Shown: positions 13,701 to 21,600 of the stretch, in pieces | Layout: each line of letters starts with the position of its first letter | How positions within the stretch are numbered: the stretch's first letter is position 1 | Made by a program: the position numbers and the translations under genes | The notes under the pieces: generated by a model | Database searches by the model: none | The model's input: the letters and a program-made list of their open reading frames with translations, nothing else | Told to the model about the DNA's origin: nothing | Origin: Limnomonas spitsbergensis | Lineage: Eukaryota; Chlorophyta; Chlorophyceae; Chlamydomonadales | DNA: 64,000 nucleotides | Assembly: GCA_037349105.1 (NCBI GenBank) | Contig: JAYJMM010000100.1 | Coordinates: 2,381,001-2,445,000, forward strand | Reading direction: 5' to 3'

Positions 13701-15619
13701 GCAACTTCAGGAGAAGCGATACAGGTGAGGGGGGGGTTGTTGCGTTTGTTGCAGCTGTTGCAACTGCAGGACAAGCGACACGGGCGGCCCGGTGTGCGAA
13801 GGGTTGTTGCGTCTGTTTGTTGCAATTGTTGCGGTTGCAGTCGAAGCGACACAATTGTGCGTGGGGATGTTGCGGCAGCTTCAGTTGTTGCAGCTGCACG
13901 AGTCACGACATGGGTGAGTGTAGTGTGTGGGCGAGGTTGTGGTGGTTGCTGCGGTTGTGGTGGTTATTACGGTTGCTGGTGCTGCAGGAGAATCGTCGCA
14001 AGTGGGGCGCGTGTGTGGGGGGGGGGATATTGCGGCCACGGCTGCAGCATATGTGACTCGTGTGAGCCATGTGTGCAACGTTGTGGCGGCTGTCGTGCTG
14101 CAGCTGCAGCTTTGTGCACCCCTCATGGGTCGGGTGCGTGTGTGCGTCAGTGTTTGTTTTAGTGAGTGGTATACCGCTATCAACTATACTTCAGCTACAC
14201 TGCGGCCCCCAGCCACAAGCCCCTAGTGCGGCCAGCCCTGCTGCTTGGGCCACCGGCCGGAGGCCGATCCAGGTTTGGTGGGAATCATCCCAGGGGTGGC
14301 CGCAGGGCGGCCCAGCAAAGGTGGTTCGGTACCCACTAACTTAAACACTGATGTGCGTGCGCAGAGATGTTGCGGCTGTATCCGCTAGGGGAGGATTGTA
14401 ATTGTCCGGCCAGATGCTGGGTTTGTTAAGGTTGTGCCGCCACGAATGCAGCTGTTGCAGTTGCAGTTGTTGCGGTTGCGGCTGCAATCTTTGCGGCTTC
14501 AGTTACAGGTGTTGCGGCCGCGGCTGCACTTGTTGTGGCTGCAGCTGCAGATGTTGCGGCTGTGGCGGCTGTCTTTGCTGTGATTGTAGTGGCTGCAGCT
14601 GCAGTTGTTGCGGCTTCAGTTATACTTGCCGCAGCTGCAATTCTTTCACTAAAATGCTAACCCTTTACTTAATGACCACCTGCCTGCTTGACAGCATCTC
14701 ATAGCATGTTTTTCTGTTAGCTTTCAGTTTCTATTTAACCTACCTGTACCGGTATTCCAATTTATATTCCATCTTTGGGAATTTTTTCTATTTCATCTAC
14801 CGTATATTTGCTTTGCCTTCCCTCATAATTGACGTTGTGTGGGGTTCCATAATTTAACTAATTACTTTTTGTCGACGCCAGTTTTCAGTCGAAATTTCAC
14901 AGTTTCGAAATGTCACATTGTCGACAGTTTGCCCTAAGGGCAGCATTAAAATGAATTATGTTTCGTTGCCTGAGGGAAGGCACATCAAATATCAAGTACT
15001 TCACATGGTAGCTTACCTACTTACCTACTTACTTACCGTAAACGCTCTTTGCCTCCGCAAGAAATTAATGTTTTTTCGCCAGCGCGCCTTATGAAAACAT
15101 CAACTTGGGCGGAAAACGCCACTGTTGGGACGTCAAAAAAAGTTCTCCAGTGAAGCGCGCTTTAGCTAAAAACTATATTTCTTTCGCGGCCGCGGAAGCA
15201 AAACAAGTCTGCGGCACTTACCCTGTGCTACGGCTCAACAGGTGGTTTCCTCAATCCACGCCTCAGACCGTATTATTAATTATTTATTTATTCATTCATA
15301 TGTTTCACAAGCGCAACGCCCACGCCGCAGGCGGGAGCTCCAGAGACAAGAGACGCGCGCAAGGCGCGAGGCCGAGGGGGCAGTCCAAGAGAAGCAGGAG
15401 CTGGAGAGGCAGGTGACAATGCTGCGCCAGCAGCTGGTTCTTCAGGCGGCGGCAGGGGTGGGCATCGCCTCGGGTGGCGGAGCAGCGGCGGGCCGCGGCG
15501 GCGGCGGCGGCGAGGCCTCCCCGCCCCAGTCGCGGGCACAGCTGCAGCATCAGGCTGCGCTGCTTGTAGCCGAGCTGGGGAGGGCCGAGCTGCCCGCGTC
15601 TAGGCAGGAGCAAGGGTGA
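1701..15619 (+). CDS. Gene A: cysteine-rich N-terminus, disordered middle, C-terminal coiled coil
   Basis: Exons: 1701-1868, 4407-4507, 6825-6954, 7497-7739, 8453-8538, 9626-9758, 10469-11641, 11962-12084, 12888-12955, 15331-15619. All nine junctions keep phase (0,2,0,0,2,0,0,0,2) with GT-AG sites, except a GC donor after 7739, giving about 837 aa. Residues 1-160 hold spaced cysteines (C42-x4-C47, C86-x2-C89, C139/C140 with C142, H157), suggesting metal binding; the first cluster (WHQCDVVDCGRW) faintly recalls CW zinc fingers, but the spacing differs. Residues 288-678 are one Arg/Gly- then Ala-rich low-complexity exon with an acidic patch. Residues 679-775 form a coiled coil (segments LQRQNVELQTRLQLQEK, EKQELERQVTMLRQQL). 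The end is uncertain: a TGA falls at 15617-15619, but coiled-coil coding resumes in another frame (LEDRKQQTLEAKELLMHEEK) at about 15640-15715, so the last exon may be frameshifted or spliced on. No family was recognised; a nuclear or scaffold role would be a guess. Confidence 0.7.
2640..3400. repeat. Degenerate GCATGGCTTCGCT repeat in gene A intron 1
   Basis: Short units around TTGCATGGCTTCGCTGCATG recur with many substitutions. The 3-base rhythm leaves frames open on both strands (Trp/Leu/Ala-rich on one, Gln/His/Lys-rich on the other), but they lack other coding features. The block ends just before a degenerate copy of gene A exon 2. Confidence 0.75.
3386..3497 (+). pseudogene. Degenerate copy of gene A exon 2
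   Basis: This stretch aligns with the end of intron 1 and exon 2 of gene A (4390-4480). Both contain an 'atcaa(t/c)g..cgac.g' start and the shared run gccgccagcttct, followed by a diverged 3' end. The copy has a TGA right after the shared part and no good donor, so it is best read as a dead exon copy stranded in intron 1. Confidence 0.55.
3571..4275. mobile_element. Non-autonomous DNA element with terminal inverted repeats
   Basis: The ends are inverted copies: TACCGTAAAACCACTTAAAC at 3571-3590 mirrors TACCGTAGAACCACTTTAGC read on the minus strand from 4275, and the match continues into CTCCGC. The interior has no coding frame and is built of AT-rich stretches separated by the motif CCGCGCACCCC in both orientations. 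A smaller relative lies at 7936-8176. No clean target-site duplication was found. This fits a MITE-like element; the superfamily cannot be named. Confidence 0.6.
4500..5680. repeat. 55-bp minisatellite grown from the exon 2 donor of gene A
   Basis: About 18 units of 55 bp follow exon 2 directly; a typical core is TGCCTGCCCGTACAGCCTGA then TGTGTGTCAGCTGTGTCATG. The core matches the exon 2 end and donor (GCCCGTACTGCAG/GTGGGTCAGC), so the array appears to be an amplified exon-intron junction. Units differ by point changes and by small indels near CCTGATGTGT. Confidence 0.85.
5890..6500. repeat. Diverged tandem repeat of about 140 bp before exon 3
   Basis: Four or so units share the order GTACAACCCGTACTGCTGCT, GATGCAGG, CTGACTTGTCAAC and TAGCTGCTTA. 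The units are strongly diverged. They are followed by C-rich stretches that repeat CTCCGAAACCGC and GCCTGCAG, the sequence just upstream of the real exon 3 acceptor. Confidence 0.55.
6500..6712 (+). pseudogene. Decayed acceptor copies for gene A exon 3
   Basis: The functional acceptor GACGCCTGCAG at 6814-6824 has relatives at about 6501-6511 (GCATGCCTGCAG) and 6690-6699 (GATGCCTGCAG), each after a C-rich run and a CGAAACCGC or CGGAACCGA motif. The sequence downstream of these copies no longer resembles the exon. They look like successive tandem duplications of the intron end. Confidence 0.45.
7051..7115 (+). pseudogene. Second copy of the 3' half of gene A exon 3 with its donor
   Basis: This stretch repeats 6890-6954 almost base for base, from CAGCTGCCT through GGTACCGGACGCGCAG to the donor TATAAG/GTGTGA. 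An intronic copy of TTAGGATAA... type sequence separates the two. Splicing from either donor is possible in principle. I used the first because it is contiguous with the acceptor at 6824. Confidence 0.8.
7285..7445 (+). pseudogene. Two decayed copies of the start of gene A exon 4
   Basis: The exon 4 start (ACATGTACTGCTGCGCATGC at 7502 onward) is preceded by copies at about 7288 and 7399, each followed by CTGCCAGACCTCCCACA..GCCAGGAGTTAGACCCG. The nearer copy retains the acceptor CATCAG/GTGTACAAC. Both copies hit TAG soon after the shared part. The spacing is about 110 bp, so these are tandem duplications of intron end plus exon start. Confidence 0.8.
7936..8176. mobile_element. Short relative of the CCGCGCACCCC element
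   Basis: This 0.24-kb block begins TATCGTAAAACC and ends ..TTCTACGGTAT, so the ends are imperfect inverted repeats resembling those of the 3571-4275 element. The interior repeats the motifs CGCGCAC, GCGCACCCC and ACGCACCCC in AT-rich DNA. The flanks (TCCTGGCTCAAGAATA and TCCTGGCACGAGAATA) are similar direct repeats. It lies in gene A intron 4 and has no coding frame. Confidence 0.5.
8560..9115. repeat. Donor-side copies of gene A exon 5
   Basis: The exon 5 end and donor (AGCAAGCTGCACTG/GTGAGG at 8525-8544) recur at about 8571, 8719, 8861, 8957 and 9091 with increasing change (for example ATAAGCTGCACTAGTGAGGG). Between them runs GGGATGAGG-type sequence. Unit length is about 90-150 bp. These are tandem duplications of the exon-intron boundary. 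Confidence 0.75.
9125..9290. repeat. 16-bp tandem repeat, about ten copies
   Basis: Units of GGATGTTGCAAGGTAA repeat almost without error. Such uniformity suggests recent expansion compared with the diverged arrays around it. It lies in gene A intron 5. Confidence 0.95.
9344..9500 (+). pseudogene. Two decayed acceptor copies of gene A exon 6
   Basis: The exon 6 start (ATCAG/GGACATGATCAAATG at 9621 onward) is foreshadowed at 9344-9385 (ACAG/GGGCATGGTCAAATG, then CACAAGAGTC) and at 9467-9500 (CAG/GGACAGGTTTAGATG). Both copies lose the frame. They are tandem duplications on the intron side. Confidence 0.7.
9800..9940 (+). pseudogene. Decayed donor-side copies of gene A exon 6
   Basis: The exon 6 end (ATCGCCAAGCAAGCCACTTTG/GTGAGT) reappears at about 9825-9857 (ATAGTCACCAGGCAAGCTAC, then ATTGGTGGGT) and at 9890-9935 (GCACATCTATGCACTTCAAATG with ATCCCCAAGCAAG). 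A further shorter echo lies near 10330-10360. Spacing is near 75-90 bp. Confidence 0.7.
9988..10190 (-). mobile_element. tRNA-derived SINE, copy 1
   Basis: On the minus strand the element starts GGTTCCGTAGCTCAATTGGT and continues with GAGC, a standard tRNA acceptor start plus D-arm and Pol III A-box. GGTCGTGAGTGAAATC about 20 nt further fits a decayed B-box. The body matches copies at 17487-17715 and 18236-18431, including TGATTGATTCACAATTGC and a tail ending CATACGTAGTTCTTACTTC. The flanks (CAAGGAAG, CAAGAAGG) are only a possible target duplication. It is inserted in gene A intron 6. Confidence 0.75.
11670..11915 (+). pseudogene. Three upstream copies of the gene A exon 8 acceptor
   Basis: The exon 8 start (GTGCAG/GTCAGCATCAGCCTGATG at 11956 onward) is preceded by copies at 11672, 11756 and 11855, the last two reading GTGCAG/GTCAGCATCACC. 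Each is followed by CTCAATTTGAAATTAA..TTTGTAAATTC, giving a unit of roughly 100 bp. Only the last copy continues into an open coding exon (11962-12084) with the right phase and a GTACAT donor. Confidence 0.85.
12100..12510. repeat. 37-bp telomere-like minisatellite in gene A intron 8
   Basis: About eleven units contain AAACCCTGTCAGGCCTTAAC and CCTCAGCCCTACACATT. It shows CCCTAAA-like motifs but is not a telomere, since units are long and coding exons lie on both sides. Confidence 0.9.
12956..14150. repeat. 59-bp minisatellite grown from the gene A exon 9 donor
   Basis: About ten near-identical 59-bp units (12960-13550) grade into diverged units up to about 14150. Each carries TTTGTTGCAG, then CTGGTGCAACTGCAGGACAA and GCGGCACAAGTATGGGTAGG. 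This matches exon 9's end and donor (CTGCAGCTGCAGGAGAAGCG, ACACAG/GTGTGTG). Each unit therefore shows an apparent acceptor, a 29-nt exon-like core and an apparent donor. Including one core would shift the frame between exons 9 and 10, so the cores are treated as intronic. Confidence 0.85.
14190..14345 (+). repeat. Dispersed repeat family F, copy 1
   Basis: Order of shared blocks: TTCAGCTACA, CTGCTTGGGCCACCGGCC at about 14241-14258, GAGGCCGATCCAGGTTTGGT, then GGTGGCCGCAGGGCGGCC and GGTACCCACT. The same order occurs at 43601-43760 and, on the minus strand, at 52618-52752. The GGGCCACCGGCCGGAGGCC core can form a hairpin. No coding frame. Confidence 0.75.
14430..14640. repeat. GCTGCAGTTGTTGCGGC-type low-complexity repeat
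   Basis: Short units of TGCAGTTGTTGCGGCTGC and variants, probably the far decayed edge of the exon 9-derived array. Translated frames are Cys/Gly-rich and not credible as protein. Confidence 0.7.
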
Positions 15620-16114
15620 TGCGGCGGTGGCCGACAGAGCTTGAGGATCGAAAGCAACAAACACTCGAGGCGAAAGAGCTGCTGATGCATGAGGAGAAAA
15701 AATATGGGAGGTTGAAGAGCAAGACCTTGAGACTTTTCAGCTGTGCCTGCGTCTATCCCACTTTGGTGGTTCTGTCCTATGCTCTCCATGTTCCCACCAG
15801 ACAAGTGAGTATATGCCAAGCTAGAAGCTGCCTAACCATGCCAAGCAAGCAAGTTGCCTACATTCCGCAGCAGGAAGTCAAGGTTGTGGAGCTGGGAGGT
15901 TACAGCGGATCGGCGACCAAACCTTTTCAGAGGAAAAGAAAAAAATGCCGAAAGCCCCGGCAGGGGCTTTGGTGGGGAGCTGAAGGGACAAAATTGTGAC
16001 TGCAGCTGTAGGCCGCGTTCCCGTACCGTTACCGTCACTGAGACAGGGTCATCACCACTGTACTTTTACTGTGCCACCTCTGTTACAGTTATGAAATTCA
16101 CGCCCAGCACATTT

Positions 16115-16255
16115 CTGCCTCTGCTGCTGATGCTACTGCTACTGCTGATGCTGATGTCGCTGCTGATGCTACTGCTACTGCTGATGCTGATGTCGCTGCT
16201 GATGCTACTGCTACTGCTGATGCCGCTGCTGATGCTAATGCTGCTGATGCTGCTG
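16115..16255. repeat. Trinucleotide-based repeat (CTG/ATG/CTA)
   Basis: Units of CTGCTGATGCTACTGCTA with TCGCTG variants. The frame is Leu/Met-rich on one strand and Ser/Ile-rich on the other. It lies downstream of gene A. The rest of 16255-17330 has only scattered GGGTTCAGGGTTTAGGG-like motifs and no supported gene. Confidence 0.85.
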
Positions 16256-17339
16256 GGTATTCCTCTATTCATGCCCCTTGCGTGTCCTGTGGGTGCTGCG
16301 TTCGACATTTCGATGTGACAATTTGTATACAATAGCTGACCTCGTGTCAGTGCGTGCTTGCTGTTCAGTCCTTTGATTTTGCTGTTCACCTCATGTCGGG
16401 GTTGAGGGTTCAGGGTTAAAAGCTCAGTGCTGAGTGTTTAGGGTTCTTTTTGTTTTTCTACTCAGGGTTCAGGTTCGCTTCTCAGTCTTTGTTTTTGCTT
16501 GTAGCTGGTGTTCGTTAGTGTGAAATTTTCTGCTGCTCAGTCTTTTGAGGTGTCTCCGAACCTCATGTATCAGTGATGAGTGTCGAGGCTTTGCTGCTTA
16601 GTCTTCAGAATTTGCTGTATGCTTTGTAGCCAGGGCTCTTATCGGTTAACCAGCGTCCGAAAGGACATAATCAATCCTGGAGCGGCTGAGGAGGCTGTAG
16701 AGACTGGCTCAGTCTTTCGACTCTGCAGCATACTTGTATCTTGCCCGAACATTGTTGTTGCCAAGCATATATAAGCTGTCACGCGATAGAGTTTATACAG
16801 ATTTAAGCATCTGACAAGGTGCTTGTGCTGAGTGGCCTACAGATCAAAGCCATGCCCAAGAGGACCAGGGCATGAGGTCTTGTCCATGAGAAGGTCGTGA
16901 GAACCACCGCGTGTGAAGTTCTGACACGCCAGTGGGGTAGTACATTTGATGCATCCAATAGGACACGAGCACGAAATGAACTAGGACAGCCAGATGAAAG
17001 CTAGCGCGTGAGGACTACCGGCAGTGCATGAGATACCCTAACCCCTTAACCCTAACCCTTAACCTGGGAGGGCACTGCTACGTGAAGCTTCTGCTACGTA
17101 ATAACCGGTGGAGGCCATCTACATCACTGGAGGGTGCCATCTACGTACATCACTGACAAGTGGGGTTGAGAAGGAATCGTGACGTTACCCCTCTGGAGCT
17201 TAAATAAAGCTCGGCCTCGTCGGCAAACATAAAAGCAGCTAGAAAAGGTTTAAAAGGGTGATGGGCACAAGTAAACCAGAACCCAACCCCTATACCTAAG
17301 TCACATAAGTGGGCGATGTGGGTGGCAGTACATGGGCGT

Positions 17340-17486
17340 AGGAGGCAGTTCCAGTATAACAGTTGGAGAGGCAAGTGGCTATGTTGCGTCCATAGCTGGT
17401 TATGCAGGCGGCGGCGGGTGTCAAGGCGGCGGGGCGGCGGCAGGCCGATGCGGCGGTGGCGAGGTCTCCCAGCCCCAGTGGTGTAA
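17340..17486 (+). pseudogene. Degenerate copy of gene A exon 10
   Basis: This aligns with 15388-15530: shared runs include TTGGAGAGGCAAGTGGCTATG versus the CTGGAGAGGCAGGTGACAATG region, then CAGGCGGCGGC and GGCGAGGTCTCCCAGCCCCAG versus GGCGAGGCCTCCCCGCCCCAG. The coiled-coil frame is broken by TAA and TAG. A SINE copy is inserted at its right edge (see 17487). Confidence 0.75.
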
Positions 17487-17715
17487 GAGTACGAAGTAAG
17501 AACTACGTATGGTTTCCAATCCTTCGTGATGATCACGAATCCCTAAGTACAGGCAGTCCCTAGGGACAGACCTTCCCAGACAGGATATGCGCATCCTTCC
17601 CCGTGGCATTGCAATGGTGGATCAATCACTGGACGGTACCTTAGTAATCTTATGCGATTCCCCTCACGACCAGCCACGGCATTTCACACCGAGAGGTTTT
17701 ACCAACCGTTCACGT
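17487..17715 (-). mobile_element. tRNA-derived SINE, copy 2, with exact target-site duplication
   Basis: The element is bounded by a perfect 12-bp direct repeat, CCAGTGGTGTAA, at 17475-17486 and 17716-17727. The minus-strand head (GGTTGGTAAAACC then GTGGCTGGTCGTGAGGGGAA) is a more decayed tRNA-like start than copy 1. The body and the CATACGTAGTTCTTACTTCG end match copy 1. It has inserted at the edge of a dead copy of gene A exon 10. Confidence 0.85.
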
Positions 17716-17914
17716 CCAGTGGTGTAACTTATACTTGTTGCATAGCGGGTGGATCCCTCAATCCACGACCCTCTTTATGCATGAATTCTTGTTTTTATTT
17801 AGGTCAATGACATTGCACCTCTGGGCTCTGCTCAAAAGGGCTCGGCTGCGTGGGCGCCCAACTGCCCCGTTGGGAGAAAAGAAAAGGAACTTAGGGGAAG
17901 AGAGGATTTTTACG

Positions 17915-18200
17915 CTGGACTGTATAAACGTCACATTCCAAGTGGCACTCCATGGCCCCTAGTTTTCTGCACCAAATGTGATGCATGCCCAGCTGGACTG
18001 TAAAAACTTCACATTCACAGCATGGCACTCCATGGCCCCTAGTCTCATGCATCAAATGTGATGCCCCGCATGACTGTTAAAAATGTCACATTCACAGCTT
18101 GGCAATCAATGGCCCCTAGTCCCATGCATCAAATGTGATGCATGTCCCGCTGGACTGTAAAAACTTCATTTCCTTAGTAGCACTCCATGGCTCTGACTCG
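17915..18200. repeat. About 75-85-bp tandem repeat, 3-4 copies
   Basis: Each unit holds GGACTGTAAAAACTTCACAT, GGCACTCCATGGCCCCTAGT and CATCAAATGTGATGCATG. The units contain TGTAA motifs on the plus strand. No coding frame spans them. Confidence 0.85.
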
Positions 18201-18235
18201 CGAGAATGGAGAGCATTGGTCAGTCCATTCAATAA

Positions 18236-18431
18236 GAAAGAACTACGTGTCGTTTCCAATCGTTCGTGAATTTGACGGATCCCTAGGTATAGGCGACCCG
18301 TAGGTAAACCTGCCCGTTCGGGATACGCGCACCCTCCCCCGAGTCATAGTAACTGTGGATCAGTCACTCGTCAGTACCTCTTTTACTTTGCGATTTCCCT
18401 CATGACTGGCTACGGCGCATACGTAAATTCC
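18236..18431 (-). mobile_element. tRNA-derived SINE, copy 3, with target-site duplication
   Basis: It is bounded by GTCCATTCAATAA (18223-18235) and GTCCGTTCAATAA (18432-18444), a 12/13 direct repeat. The internal sequence is collinear with copies 1 and 2 (GATTGGAAACGACACGTAGT tail, GCGCGTATCCC, GGGGAGGGTGCG, CCAGTCATGAGGGAAATCGC). The tRNA-like head is truncated or diverged beyond the A-box. Confidence 0.8.
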
Positions 18432-18637
18432 GTCCGTTCAATAAATATACCATACAACCAGAACATACGATTTCTTGCATTATTTTGCTCCGATCTAATA
18501 TTTTTTCTCAACATTATGACATATGTTGGACAGTGAATGAATACAGGAGAAAAGACTGATGCACAGGGTTTAAGCTAGGGTTTTAGGGATTTTTTTGTTG
18601 TTGTAGAACATCCAGGGGGTGGCATTTTTAGATTTCC

Positions 18638-18642
18638 TTACA
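18638..18642 (-). terminator. UGUAA polyadenylation signal of gene B
   Basis: TGTAA on the minus strand lies 49 nt past the gene B stop codon. UGUAA is the usual poly(A) signal of chlamydomonadalean green algae. Its position supports 18691 as the real gene end. Confidence 0.6.
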
Positions 18643-18690
18643 ATTCTCTGGCTGTGGCTGTCTTGGCAAGCAGCATTCGGGTGCTCAGAT

Positions 18691-21600
18691 CTAAGACTTC
18701 AGACCCATACGCGTCAGCCCGGCTGCCGATCGATGAGGCCTTTCGCTGCCTTGAGGGGCGCGGCTGCAACTGCCAGTGCCGACTCCTGGCGAGCTGTGCG
18801 TCCTGTCGTTGGAACCGCCGTCGCCGTGGCTGTGTGCGTCGACCCCACAGGCCAGCGGACTATCTTTCGCTTCGCAGCGTCCGGCGGTACACGGCGCGCA
18901 CCCGCTTTCGCCACCGTCGGCGAGTAACTGCTCCTCGACTTGACCTTGCTCTATGTACCTCGACGGTAGCACTGTGGGCTTGCTGCCGCACGTCGGCTTT
19001 GCGGCCCCGATGACTGACGGTGGAGCGTCTCCACCACTCGCAGAGCTGCGCTGGCTACCGTACTTGCTGCAGCACCCGCCGCTCACGGAGGAGCCGCGTT
19101 GGCTACCGTCCTGACAGCCTCCGGGATTCAAGGTGGCCGCACAACGCGCTGCTGCAGCTCTCATTCGAAGGGAATGGTCGTCGCGCAAACTGAGGTCCAA
19201 CATGGAGTTCGACATCCCTCCCAGCGACACGTGTGGGCTTGCCGCCGCAGTCACGGCAGCGGCTGCGACCATGGCCACGTTGGACCTGCGGGGCCGCCGC
19301 GGCGCTGCCAAATTGGGTCCTGAAATACAACCCGTGAGGACTGGCAGCATAGGAGTAGTCGGGCGGAATGGAGCAAAGAGAGAAGAGACCAGCGGTTCTG
19401 CGCCGGGGATCTCGGGCACCATGCAGTCCAGCAGCGCTGCGGCCCACTGGTCCGCGAGCTGATCCGTCTCGCTGCTAGATCCGGGAAGGCACCTGGCAGA
19501 TCCAGATTGGGACCTGGCGGACGGGGACGGGGGATGAAGCACGGTGGATATGGACTAAATATGAGAATTCAGATATCCGTACGACCGGTGAAAGATGGGA
19601 CTCTTGGGAGGTGGGAGGTCAGAGGTGATAGGTGAGAAATAGGAGTTGGGAGGTGTGTGGTGAGAGGTTGGAGGTGAGAGGTGAGAAATAGGAGTTGGGA
19701 GGTGTGTGGTGAGAGGTGGGAGGTGAGAAGTGTGAGGAAGGAGGAGGGAGTTCTGGGAGATCCGGGAAGGCACCTGGCAGATCCAGATCGGGACCTGGCG
19801 GCGAGGACGGGGGATGATGCACGTGGAAAGGTGAGAAGTGGGAGGAGGGAGTTCCGGGAGAGGACAGTGGGCACCTGGAAGTCTCCAGGGTTCAGGACTA
19901 AGGGCTATGGCCAAGCCTAGTTAAGTTGAGTCAAGTCTGGTCAAGTTGTCTCACATGTTCGCTTCGCCGTCGTCGTTCTTTTGTGACATGGAGGCGTTGA
20001 ACAAATTTGCGACAAGTTTCGACGCGGTGCGAAACTGCGCCTCCGGAGAAAGGGCGGCGCACGAGACGCCGGGTATGGTCGGGTGCAAGGCGGCGAGGGC
20101 AAACGACCGTGATTGCGGCTCTGCCATCAGCCCACTGCTGCCCGGGCCGCCCGCCCCCCCCCCGATCTGCGACCCTGACACTCTGCTGCCGAAGTCGCTG
20201 CGGCGGGCTGCTCTCAACACCGGGAGGGAAGACGAGCTACCGCCGCCACGGTCGCCACCGATGGCGGCGCCGTTCTCCATAAAAGTTCCAAATTCGGAGC
20301 GCCGCCTGCCGCCGCCGCTGCCGTCGTGGTCCTCCTCTGCTGTGCCGCTGGTGCTAGGGAACCGCGAGGTCCTCGTCATCGCTATCGCCCGGGGCAGATC
20401 CTGCAACCTATGGCCAACGCTAATCGCAGGCACCCCCCCTCCTCCTCCTCCCCCTCCTCCTTCACCTCCTCCTCCACATCTTCCTGCACCGCTCGTGTCG
20501 GGGCGTGTGGACGAAAGCTTGGATGCGAACCTGGAGATGCCGACGCCGATGCAGGTGCCTGACTCGCTGTGCATCCGCGTATTGGTGCGGAGCCCTCCCA
20601 GCAAGAGTGGCGGCAGAAGCCAGGGCGTGGAGGTCGGCCGGCCACACTCATCCGCACCCGCATCGCCGTCGTACGAACTGACAGCGCTGTGGCTGCTGCC
20701 GCAACCAACGCTCCCCTCGTCGCCGGCGGCCGCTGGCGGGAGGAATGACGATGGGAAGGACCAGGCGTCGTCGTCGTCGTCGTCGTCAGCGTAAGGTGCT
20801 GTGTCGGCGGGGAGTTCGGCACGGCGTTCGGCGGGGTTGGTATGGCTACCAGCTGCTTCGAAACCATCATCAGCGGAGTAGTCCAGAGAGCCCCTGGCGT
20901 TGCGCTCAGATGCTGTTGCGTCAAGCGGTTGCCGCGCACCTTTCGAGATCTGGAACGTCGGGTCAAAGGCGTTGATTGCAGCAGCGTTTGCAGCGGTCGG
21001 CGTAGTCAGTGGGGACGGCAGCGAGGAGATACCCGCGGCGGCCGCCACTCTGGCGTCGGCAGCTGCCGCCACCGACGCCTTCGCGGCCGCTGCCTCGGCG
21101 GTCATCTCGGCCTTCGTCTTCCAGCCGTGGCGAATCAGCCGCGAGCCTGGGAAGCAGATGGCGCCGTTGGGCAACTGGGTCGTGCGGGGAGCAATGCCGG
21201 CGCCGACGCCATCGCTGCGCCTGCCGGTTGATCCCGATCCGCCTGTTGCGCCGCGATGGCCATTAAGGCTGCCATCAGAGGGGTTGGCCGGCACCCGCCC
21301 GTCCGTGCCCTGCCGCCCGTCCGTGCACCCGCTGTGGGTAGGACTCTTGTCCTGATTCCACTTGCCGTAGGATGCGGCAGAGGACACCAGACGGCTCGAT
21401 GCCTTGGCCGCCTCGCAAGCCGCATCGAACTCTGGAACATGGCTCTCTCTTTATGAAGCAGGCAGGTCAAGGGTTTAGGATTCTGGATTTGGTGGTCAGG
21501 GTTTCGGCTTCTGAAGTCAAGGTCAAGGGTTCTGGGTTTGGGGTTAAGGTTCAGGTGTGGGATTTAGGGTTTACAAGTAAAGGGTTACAGTTCTGGAATT

